From the NCBI GenBank assembly GCA_023436605.1, contig JAEZIQ010000033.1, positions 1 to 7,878 on the forward strand: a DNA stretch of 7,878 nt, given 5' to 3'. A program made the translations under genes and the position numbers. The notes beneath the pieces were generated by a model. The model was not told the DNA's origin and ran no database searches. It was given only the letters and a program-made list of their open reading frames with translations. This DNA is from Actinomycetes bacterium (GTDB lineage: Bacteria > Actinomycetota > Thermoleophilia > Solirubrobacterales > 70-9). The first letter of the stretch is position 1, and each line of letters starts with the position of its first letter. Shown one piece after another: positions 1 through 5,978 of the stretch.

Positions 1-4
1 TTTC

Positions 5-1714
5 CTATCCCGAAACTGGTATCTGGATCACCTGGACCGAACCGTGCTCGGGCTCTGCTGCCCAGACCTCTCGCAGCCCTTCGAGGTCGGAGACTCGATT
101 GAAGGGCAGGCGATACAGCTTTGCCGCGTCCTCCACCGAGAGTCCCGAGGGCGTGCGCATCAGGGTTTCGAACTCGTTCTCCGACATCGATCCGCTTTGT
201 GGAAGACGTTCGAATATGCCGCCTCCCTCGTTGTCAAGGACGACGATCCTTGTGGTCACAGGGACGTTGCGGGCAAGAGCCAGACTGCCTACGTCATGGA
301 AGAAACCGAGGTCACCGGTGATGATTGTGGTGGGTCGGCCTGAGGCCATCGCCGCACCGAGGCCGGAGGCGATCAGGCCGTCGATTCCGTTGGCGCCGCG
401 GTTGGCCAGGAAGACGACGTCACTCTCCAGTGCCGCAACCGACTCCTCCTGATCACGGATCGCGAGGCTTGAGGCGGTGTAAACCAGGTTGCCGTCACTC
501 TGGAGCTCGGCGAGCCGGGCGTGGACCGCGCCGGCGCTGAGACCGTCGGTCGCGGCCCAGCCTTCCTCGATTGCCTGGCGTTCCTCGCGCTCGGCCTCGA
601 ACCAGCGATTCGAGAATCCGTCGCCGGCCGGCCGGTCGATCCGCTGTTCGGCCGTGTTCTCGATCTGGTGGAGCAGAGTCGCCGGATCACAGCGCAAGAT
701 CAGGTCAGCGGTACGAATCGGCTCGTACCAGCCGAAGTCGGGATCGATCACGACCTGGACCGGATCGAGATCGGCCAGCCAGAGACGAAGCTGCTTCGAA
801 GTCGGAAACTCACCCAGCCGGATGACCAGATCAGGGGCGAGCGCGGGGTCCCGTCGCTTGGCGATCCGTTCGTACGCGGTGACCACTGCGCCCCTGTCGT
901 GGGGCCCGAGACGCATCTGCGAGGTCGGTTCGGCCAGAACCGGGGCCCGGCAGGCGTTTGCCAGTCGGGCCAGCGGCTGACGCAGCGCCGGGTCGTTCTG
1001 CCTTCCGGCCAGGATCAGGATCTTTTCCGCGCCCTGAATCATCCCGACGAGACGGCTCACGGTGGAACGGTCGGCCCCACAAATCGCCTTCTCGACCGAG
1101 GTCAGAGGGCCGGTGTCTCGGCCCTCGAGAGCGAGGCGGCGGGTTGCGGTGACGGCGCTTTCCTCGGGCAAGGGAGCCAGCGGATCCCGCAGGGGGAAGT
1201 TCAGGTGGACCGGACCAGGGCGGGGGTCGCCATTGGCGGTGGCGAAAGCGCGGCAGGCAAGGGAGCGAAAGTGAAGCAGGCCGGCGTCGTCGGCCTGATG
1301 GTTGCCGACCTCGGTGAACCAGCGCACGGAACTGCCGAAAAGCTTGATCTGGTCGATCGTCTGACCAGCGCCGATCTGGCGGAGTTCCGGGGGCCGGTCC
1401 GCGGTCAGGACGATCAGGGGTACGGCTGAAAGGTCGGCCTCCGCAACGGCGGGAACGTAGTTGGCGGCCGCGGTTCCGGAGGTGCAGACCAGTACGGCCG
1501 GGGAACCAGAAGCCTGCGCGGCGCCGAGCGCGAAGAAGGACGCCGAGCGTTCATCTAGGGCGATCTGCGTCCGGATTCCCTCCTGACGAAACAGGGCCAG
1601 GGCCAGGGGCGTCGACCTCGAGCCGGGTGAGATAACGGCCAGCTCGACGCCGGACCGGGCCAGTTCCTCTGCAAAAGCCGTGCAAAGGGCAGTGTTCGAG
1701 TTGGACGGGTCCAC
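5..1714 (-). CDS. menD: MenD, SEPHCHC synthase (ThDP-dependent)
   Basis: 2-succinyl-5-enolpyruvyl-6-hydroxy-3-cyclohexene-1-carboxylate synthase. It uses thiamine diphosphate (ThDP) and a divalent metal to decarboxylate 2-oxoglutarate and add the succinyl unit to isochorismate, an early committed step of classical menaquinone synthesis in the cytosol. Seen: PGSRSTP at residues 30-36, DERSASFFALG around E55 (the ThDP-activating glutamate), an SGTAAANY stretch near 79-86, and the C-terminal GD...N cofactor motif with GD at 467-468 and the N of LDNEGGGIF at 495. The order is N-terminal PYR domain, middle domain, C-terminal PP domain. The length of 569 aa is normal for the family. Start: the frame stays open to a TTG at 1981, but that would run far into menC. 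The GTG at 1714 gives the usual family N-terminus and puts R33 and E55 at the numbers used for E. coli MenD. An ATG at 1786 (24 residues longer, overlapping menC) is the alternative. No good Shine-Dalgarno precedes either. Last gene of the menB-A-C-D run inside the window; stop is TAG at 5-7. Confidence 0.95.
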   Translation of the reverse strand: MDPSNSNTALCTAFAEELARSGVELAVISPGSRSTPLALALFRQEGIRTQIALDERSASFFALGAAQASGSPAVLVCTSGTAAANYVPAVAEADLSAVPLIVLTADRPPELRQIGAGQTIDQIKLFGSSVRWFTEVGNHQADDAGLLHFRSLACRAFATANGDPRPGPVHLNFPLRDPLAPLPEESAVTATRRLALEGRDTGPLTSVEKAICGADRSTVSRLVGMIQGAEKILILAGRQNDPALRQPLARLANACRAPVLAEPTSQMRLGPHDRGAVVTAYERIAKRRDPALAPDLVIRLGEFPTSKQLRLWLADLDPVQVVIDPDFGWYEPIRTADLILRCDPATLLHQIENTAEQRIDRPAGDGFSNRWFEAEREERQAIEEGWAATDGLSAGAVHARLAELQSDGNLVYTASSLAIRDQEESVAALESDVVFLANRGANGIDGLIASGLGAAMASGRPTTIITGDLGFFHDVGSLALARNVPVTTRIVVLDNEGGGIFERLPQSGSMSENEFETLMRTPSGLSVEDAAKLYRLPFNRVSDLEGLREVWAAEPEHGSVQVIQIPVSG

Positions 1715-1751
1715 GGGGAAGGAGAGCCTAGCCCGCTTTGGCGAACTCAGC

Positions 1752-2789
1752 TCAATCGAGCCTTGTCCGGGCAAGCATTTCCTCATCCAGATCGATGCCG
1801 AGGCCCGGTTGGTCACTCGACACGGAAATCTGATTGCCGCTGACCAGCGGTCCCCCGGCTGACAGCTGCTCGACGAAGAGGCGCTCGGTGGCGAGGCCGT
1901 GGGCGATGCCTGGCCAGGGCAGCTCCGGGTCAAGGGTCTGGGCGACATGGGCGGCGGCAGCGATGCCCACCGGCCCGTCAAGCGCGCTGGACAGGTAGGT
2001 GGGGAGGTGTCCGCCGAGGCTGGCGTCGAGGCCGCCGATCTTGGTCAGCTTGACGGTGACCGCGGCGCAGGCCTTCTCCAGGTAGGCATCGGCCGCTTCT
2101 TCCTGGCTGTTTACCGATTCGTCGGCGACCAGGGGGATCGGGGTCAAACGGCTGAGCGAGGCGAGGTCCGCCAGACCGGTTACCGGCTCTTCGACCAGTT
2201 CGATACCGAACGGCTCGAGCTGGTCCAGGATCCTTCTCGCCGAGCCACCCCAGGTGCCGTTCGCGTCCAGCCTGATCTTCGCTTCGGGGCCGAGCGCCGA
2301 ACGGACGGCACCGGCCAGTTCGACCGCCTCCTTCGGGCCTGCCTTCAACTTGAAGACGTCGAAACCGTCACCGGCCCACTGTTCGCACTGGTCGATCACG
2401 TCGCCGGCATCCCCGGCGGTGATCGTCGCGTTGCAACGCAGGGTCCGGGGAGAGGCGGCAGGGTCGAGGTACTGCCAGAGGGGGATCTCCTCGCGCCTCG
2501 CGACCAGGTCGGCAACCGCCATGGAGACTGCACAGCGGGCCGGCGCAACGGTCAGCAAGAGACCGGGATCATCGGCCCACGCCTCCAGTTCGGCGACGAC
2601 CGCCGGGAGTCCATCTCCACCTCGAAGCGACATCGGCACGCCCTCTCCGAGGCCGGTTATCCCGTTTTCGTCACGCAGCCTGAGCAGCACCGACTCGCGG
2701 CGCTCGAGAGTGCCGGTCGCGGTGACATAAGGCCGACGGAAGCTCAGCGCGAAAGGGATCACCTCGACGCTGAGCGGTCCGACCTCCAT
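1752..2789 (-). CDS. menC: MenC, o-succinylbenzoate synthase (enolase superfamily)
   Basis: Dehydrates SHCHC to o-succinylbenzoate in menaquinone synthesis. The 345-aa protein shows the enolase-superfamily pattern. An N-terminal capping domain (about 1-120) is followed by a barrel with a KLK pair (K147, K149), metal ligands D175 (LDANGTW), E200 (LVEEPV) and D223 (VADES), and the opposite-face lysine in VKLTKIGGL (K247 or K250). These families are hard to tell apart by motif: N-succinylamino-acid racemases and dipeptide epimerases share the same residues. The OSB synthase call therefore rests on context, between menA and menD in a men operon. The ATG start is only 2 bases after the menA stop, which implies translational coupling. 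The upstream Shine-Dalgarno is weak (a GGGG run within the end of menA). Confidence 0.9.
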   Translation of the reverse strand: MEVGPLSVEVIPFALSFRRPYVTATGTLERRESVLLRLRDENGITGLGEGVPMSLRGGDGLPAVVAELEAWADDPGLLLTVAPARCAVSMAVADLVARREEIPLWQYLDPAASPRTLRCNATITAGDAGDVIDQCEQWAGDGFDVFKLKAGPKEAVELAGAVRSALGPEAKIRLDANGTWGGSARRILDQLEPFGIELVEEPVTGLADLASLSRLTPIPLVADESVNSQEEAADAYLEKACAAVTVKLTKIGGLDASLGGHLPTYLSSALDGPVGIAAAAHVAQTLDPELPWPGIAHGLATERLFVEQLSAGGPLVSGNQISVSSDQPGLGIDLDEEMLARTRLD

Positions 2790-2791
2790 TT

Positions 2792-3673
2792 TCAGGCCCC
2801 GAGAACCAGGCCGATCGAAGTCAGCAGGGCGGTCACGCCGAGGACGGCACCGGTTCCGGCCAGGGCTTTGTTCAGCGAAGGCCCGTCGGTGCGGCCGGTG
2901 ACGGCGGCGATCGGATCGCGGGCCATCGGAATCGCGAGCAGGCCGAGCAGCGCGAGCCAGGGCCCGTCGTTGAGGACGATCGTCAGGGCCAGCACGAAGA
3001 AGGCACCGAGAACGAGGATCACGTACAGGCGACGGGTCTTCTCGCGGCCGATCCGTACCGCCAGGGTGTTCTTGTTTGCGCGGCGGTCCGAATCGATGTC
3101 GCGGACGTTGTTGACCACGAGGATCGCGGTCGAAAGGAGACCGATCGCGACTGAAAGACCGAAGGGCAGCCAGGCCAGCTCCTCGAGCTGGACGTAGTAG
3201 GACCCGTTGACCGAAACCAGGCCGAAAAAGAGGAAGACGAAGATCTCACCGAGACCGGCATAGCCATATGGCTTCGGGCCTCCCGTGTAAAGAAAACCCG
3301 CGGCGATCGAGACGAGACCGACCACGATGATGATCCAGCCGGCCAGCCAGGCGAGATAGATCCCGAGCAGGGCGGCCAGGCCGAAGGCAATCCAGGTGGC
3401 GGTAAGCACCCGTTGCGGGGTGATCAGACCGGCCGAGGTGACCCGGACCGGACCCAGCCGGTCGGCCGAGTCGGCACCCCGGCGGGCGTCGGAGTAATCG
3501 TTGGCGAGATTGGTGCCGATCTGGATCAGGATGCTGGCCACCAGCGCAGCAATGAAGCCGCCGAGGCGGGGCAGGTCGTCAGCCGTGAATATCGCCGCGG
3601 CGGTGCCGACCAGCACCGGGGCAATCGCGGCGGGAAGGGTGCGCGGCCGGGCCGCGTTCAGCCAGATCCTCAC
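2792..3673 (-). CDS. menA: MenA, DHNA polyprenyltransferase (UbiA family)
   Basis: Integral membrane 1,4-dihydroxy-2-naphthoate polyprenyltransferase, which joins DHNA to a polyprenyl diphosphate with loss of CO2 to give demethylmenaquinone. Seen: the first aspartate motif NDYSDARRGAD (N58, D59, D62, D68), the second motif VRDIDSDRRANKNT (D192, D194, D196) that binds Mg-diphosphate, and about eight or nine hydrophobic segments spread over 293 aa, as in other MenA/UbiA proteins. N-terminal WLNAARPRTLPAA is typical of MenA. The start codon is GTG at 3673 and overlaps the menB stop by 4 bases (GTGA), a classic stop-start coupling; no clear Shine-Dalgarno is seen. Other UbiA enzymes (ubiquinone, heme O) share the aspartate motifs, but the neighbours settle the assignment. 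Confidence 0.95.
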   Translation of the reverse strand: MRIWLNAARPRTLPAAIAPVLVGTAAAIFTADDLPRLGGFIAALVASILIQIGTNLANDYSDARRGADSADRLGPVRVTSAGLITPQRVLTATWIAFGLAALLGIYLAWLAGWIIIVVGLVSIAAGFLYTGGPKPYGYAGLGEIFVFLFFGLVSVNGSYYVQLEELAWLPFGLSVAIGLLSTAILVVNNVRDIDSDRRANKNTLAVRIGREKTRRLYVILVLGAFFVLALTIVLNDGPWLALLGLLAIPMARDPIAAVTGRTDGPSLNKALAGTGAVLGVTALLTSIGLVLGA

Positions 3674-4548
3674 GGACGCTTCGGGAACTGGTCGAAGTCA
3701 GGCTTGCGACCTTCGCGGAAGGCATTCCGGCCCTCCTGGCCCTCTTCCGACATGTAAAAGAGGAGGGTGGCGTCATGCGACAGCTGCTGCAGTCCGGTCA
3801 AGCCATCTTCCTCGGCGTTGAAACTTGACTTGAGCAGTCGCAGCGAGAGGGGGGAGAGGTGTGACATCTCCCGGCACCAGGCGACTGTTTCCTTCTCGAG
3901 ATCCTCGACCGGGACGACCGCGTTGACGAGGCCCATCTCAAGCGCTTCCTCGGCCGTGTAGTGGCGGCAGAGGAACCAGAACTCCTTCGCCTTCTTTACC
4001 CCGATGTTCCGGGCCAGCAGGCTGGCCCCGAACCCGCCGTCGAAACTGCCGACCCGGGGGCCGGTCTGGCCGAACCTGGCGTTGTCGCCGGCGATCGTCA
4101 TGTCGCAGACCAGGTGCAGGATGTGGCCGCCGCCGATCGCGTAGCCGGCCACCATCGCGATCACCGGCTTCGGGGTGCGCCGGATCTGCACGTGAAGATC
4201 ACCGACGTCGAGGCGTCCCACTCCCTGCCTGGCGACTTCGTCGTCACCGATGTAGCCGTCGTCGCCCCGGATCCGCTGGTCACCGCCCGAACAGAAGGCT
4301 TCGGTCCCGGCGCCGGTGAAGATGATCGACCCGACCTCTGTGTCATCGCGGGCCTTGTCGAAGGCGTCACGGAGCTCGGCCAGGCACTGGGGACGGAATG
4401 CGTTGCGCACCTCCGGCCGGTTGATCGTGATCTTGGCGATACCCTCGGCCTTCTCGTAAAGGATGTCGGAGTAATCTCCGGCCGGTAGCCACTCGATCGG
4501 GTCGTAAAGCGACTCTTCGGGCGGCGCGTTTCGGTGTCGTTCGGGCAA
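3670..4548 (-). CDS. menB: MenB, 1,4-dihydroxy-2-naphthoyl-CoA synthase
   Basis: Crotonase-fold enzyme that cyclises o-succinylbenzoyl-CoA to DHNA-CoA by an intramolecular Claisen (Dieckmann) reaction. Residues are numbered from the TTG at 4548 (292 aa). Seen: NRPEVRNAFRP near 43-53, the oxyanion/CoA loop FCSGGDQRIRG (SGGD 87-90), AGYAIGGGH (to H142), the active-site stretch QTGPRVGSFDGG (Q161, G163, S168, D170), and the C-terminal YMSEEGQEGRNAF with Y265. The glycine in QTG marks the bicarbonate-using type I MenB; M. tuberculosis has aspartate there (type II). Start choice: the frame is open to 4788, but that extension is low-complexity Arg/Ser/Pro and runs into menE. The TTG at 4548 has GGAG 7 bases upstream and gives a normal length. 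A GTG at 4596 has no Shine-Dalgarno. First gene of the minus-strand operon. Confidence 0.95.
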   Translation of the reverse strand: MPERHRNAPPEESLYDPIEWLPAGDYSDILYEKAEGIAKITINRPEVRNAFRPQCLAELRDAFDKARDDTEVGSIIFTGAGTEAFCSGGDQRIRGDDGYIGDDEVARQGVGRLDVGDLHVQIRRTPKPVIAMVAGYAIGGGHILHLVCDMTIAGDNARFGQTGPRVGSFDGGFGASLLARNIGVKKAKEFWFLCRHYTAEEALEMGLVNAVVPVEDLEKETVAWCREMSHLSPLSLRLLKSSFNAEEDGLTGLQQLSHDATLLFYMSEEGQEGRNAFREGRKPDFDQFPKRP

Positions 4549-4555
4549 GTCCGTA

Positions 4556-4559
4556 CTCC
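4556..4559 (-). promoter_or_regulatory. Ribosome binding site of menB
   Basis: GGAG on the minus strand, 7 bases upstream of the TTG at 4548. This spacing is what decides the menB start over the longer frame and over the GTG at 4596. Confidence 0.65.
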
Positions 4560-4571
4560 GTTCGTCAGGCC

Positions 4572-4589
4572 GCAGGCCGACCGGCCCGC
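4572..4589. repeat. Imperfect palindrome in the menB/menE intergenic region
   Basis: GGCCG (4575-4579) and CGGCC (4582-4586) are inverted around a 2-base centre. The symmetry extends outward as GC...GC with one mismatch, giving 7 of 8 paired positions per arm. It would lie just downstream of the candidate menB transcription start, so it could be an operator or a leader-RNA hairpin. GC-rich genomes give such palindromes by chance, so the functional reading is weak. Confidence 0.35.
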
Positions 4590-4600
4590 AGATCACAAAG

Positions 4601-4631
4601 ATTTTGGAAGCACCACGATAAACGAGGTCAA
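4601..4631 (-). promoter_or_regulatory. Candidate sigma70-type promoter for the menB operon
   Basis: On the minus strand, TTGACC (4631-4626) resembles a -35 box (TTGACA, 5 of 6). CAAAAT (4606-4601) resembles a -10 box (4 of 6, including the key A and final T). The spacer is 19 bases, longer than the usual 17. Transcription would begin near 4594 and leave a leader of about 45 bases before the menB TTG. The -35 box overlaps the menE ribosome-binding site and touches its start, so the two units could interfere. This is motif matching by eye only. Confidence 0.3.
4624..4628 (+). promoter_or_regulatory. Ribosome binding site of menE
   Basis: GAGGT with only 3 bases before the TTG at 4632. The spacing is short, but the TTG is the first start codon in this frame and the following residues (KLDNWLAQRA) match the usual MenE N-terminus. 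Confidence 0.5.
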
Positions 4632-5966
4632 TTGAAACTCGACAACTGGCTGGCCCAGAGAGCGCAGAGCTGTCCCGACCGGATCGCCCTGATCGCCGGC
4701 GGCGAGTCGATGACCTACGCGGAACTCGAAGACGAGGCGGTCCATGCCGCCCGCCGTCTGGCCGCCTGGGGAGTCCGTCGCGGGGCAACCGTCGCGATGA
4801 ACATGGAGCCGGGGCCGGGCAAGATCGTCCTGATCCACGCCCTGATGAAGACCGGGGCGGTGCTGCTGCCGATCAGTCCCCGGCTTTCACATGAGGAGCG
4901 AGCCAGGGCAATCGAATCCTGTGACGTCTCGGTCGATCTCGACGACACCGGGCGCCTCACCCAGACCGAAGCGGACATGCCCCTGCTCGGCGAACATGAC
5001 ATGGCGGATCCGCATTGCCGGATACTGACCAGCGGCTCGACCGGGTCGCCCCACACCGTCTCGCTCTCCTACGGAAACCACCTGTTCAGCGCGATGGGGT
5101 CGGCCTTCAACATCGGCGTTGACCCCTCCGACCGCTGGCTGTGCGCGCTACCGACCAGTCACATCTCCGGGCTTTCGATCGTCATGCGGTCCGTGATCTA
5201 CGGCACCGCGATGGTCCTCCAGGACAAGTTCACCTCGGAAGGCGTGGCCGAAGCGATCGAGAGGGACGGGGTCACCGTGATCTCCATGGTCTCGACCATG
5301 CTGCTCCGGCTGCTGGACGAAGGGGTGGACCTGACCAGGCCCCGGGCGATCCTGGTCGGGGGCGGACCGGTGCCTCCGAGCGCGCTCAGCGAGGCGCTGG
5401 ATCGCGGGGCCAACGTGATCCAGACCTACGGACTGACCGAAACCTGCTCGCAGGTCACCACGCTCGAAGTCGCCGAGGCGCGGCGCAAGGTCGGCTCGGT
5501 CGGGCGGCCGCTCCTCACCTCGCACCTGCGGATCCAGGGAGGCGAGATCCTCGTCCAGGGGCCTACCGTTTCCGCCGGTGCGCTCGACGCCGACGGCTGG
5601 CTCCACACCGGAGACGTCGGCTGGATCGATGACGACGGCTTCCTTTACGTGCAGGGACGGACCGACGAGATGATCATCACCGGCGGCGAGAACGTGATCC
5701 CGGCCGAGGTCGAAGACGTCCTGGTGCAGCATCCGGAGATCGTCGAAGCGGCGGTGGTCGGCCGTCCCGATCCCGAGTGGCAGCAGGCGGTGACCGCGGT
5801 GATCGTGCCCCGGGAAGGGGTTGAACTCGACCTGGAAGAGCTCCGCAGCTACTGCGAAGGCAAACTCGCTTCCTACAAAATTCCGAAAGCGATCGAGGTC
5901 GTCGAGGAACTGCCAAAAACCCCCTCCGGCAAGATCCACAGGGCGGCTCTCCTAAGTAACCCTTAG
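4632..5966 (+). CDS. menE: MenE, o-succinylbenzoate-CoA ligase
   Basis: ANL-superfamily acyl-CoA synthetase that activates o-succinylbenzoate with ATP, through an OSB-adenylate, to OSB-CoA, the substrate of MenB. Seen over 444 aa: P-loop TSGSTGSP (133-140), the MenE-like segment SYGNHLFSAMGSAFNIG followed by DRWLCALPTSHISGLS (about 146-182), YGLTE (266-270), HTGD (325-328), the hinge region GRTDEMIITGGENV (342-355), and the C-terminal catalytic lysine K434 in PKTPSGKIHR. The start is TTG at 4632 with a GAGGT Shine-Dalgarno; the N-terminus NWLAQRA...PDRIAL fits the family, and no upstream start codon is available in frame. The P-loop lacks the usual lysine (it reads GSPHTV where many relatives have GxPKG). 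Transcribed away from the menB operon, with ilvC following 12 bases after its TAG. Confidence 0.95.
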   Translation: MKLDNWLAQRAQSCPDRIALIAGGESMTYAELEDEAVHAARRLAAWGVRRGATVAMNMEPGPGKIVLIHALMKTGAVLLPISPRLSHEERARAIESCDVSVDLDDTGRLTQTEADMPLLGEHDMADPHCRILTSGSTGSPHTVSLSYGNHLFSAMGSAFNIGVDPSDRWLCALPTSHISGLSIVMRSVIYGTAMVLQDKFTSEGVAEAIERDGVTVISMVSTMLLRLLDEGVDLTRPRAILVGGGPVPPSALSEALDRGANVIQTYGLTETCSQVTTLEVAEARRKVGSVGRPLLTSHLRIQGGEILVQGPTVSAGALDADGWLHTGDVGWIDDDGFLYVQGRTDEMIITGGENVIPAEVEDVLVQHPEIVEAAVVGRPDPEWQQAVTAVIVPREGVELDLEELRSYCEGKLASYKIPKAIEVVEELPKTPSGKIHRAALLSNP

Positions 5967-5976
5967 CATCAGGGTT
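5952..5976 (+). promoter_or_regulatory. Hairpin at the menE-ilvC junction covering the ilvC RBS
   Basis: AACCCT (5958-5963) pairs perfectly with AGGGTT (5971-5976), leaving a 7-base loop TAGCATC that begins with the menE stop codon. The 3' arm contains the ilvC Shine-Dalgarno AGGG (5971-5974), 4 bases before the ATG at 5979. A competing 5-bp stem, CTAAG (5952-5956) with CTTAG (5962-5966), shares bases with the first. Inference: ribosomes ending menE translation could melt the stem and expose the ilvC start. Confidence 0.45.
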
Positions 5977-5978
5977 CT

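Larger units (their letters stand above)
4549..4631. promoter_or_regulatory. Divergent control region between menB and menE
   Basis: The only non-coding gap between the two men transcription units: 83 bases if both genes start at their TTG codons. It is locally AT-richer around 4591-4631 than the surrounding genes. It must hold the promoters of both the menB-A-C-D operon and menE-ilvC unless one of them is leaderless or reads from further inside the other gene. It also contains the palindrome at 4572-4589. Function is inferred from position; no known operator was recognised. Confidence 0.6.

Noticed and set aside
521..1429. Plus-strand open frame (302 aa) opposite menD
   Set aside because: It is antisense to conserved MenD coding sequence, with no family features and low-complexity composition.
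1715..1981. menD extension to the TTG at 1981
   Set aside because: The added residues are low-complexity Ser/Pro sequence read out of frame from menC, and the MenD domain begins at about 1714.
1752..2789. menC as a dipeptide epimerase or N-acylamino-acid racemase
   Set aside because: The catalytic residues cannot exclude this, but its place between menA and menD in a coupled operon makes OSB synthase far more likely.
1899..3197. Long plus-strand open frame (432 aa) opposite menC and menA
   Set aside because: It lies antisense to two well-supported genes. Its composition is Arg/Gly/Asp-rich with no recognisable domain, as expected from the opposite strand of GC-rich codons.
4604..4622. TTGGAA and GATAAA as a plus-strand promoter for menE
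   Set aside because: The spacing is only 7 bases, too short for a sigma70-type promoter, and the -10 candidate would sit almost on the start codon.
4549..4788. N-terminal extension of menB up to 4788 (80 extra residues)
   Set aside because: It would overlap the menE coding region on the other strand, is Arg/Ser/Pro-rich and unlike any MenB N-terminus. The TTG at 4548 has a well-placed GGAG.
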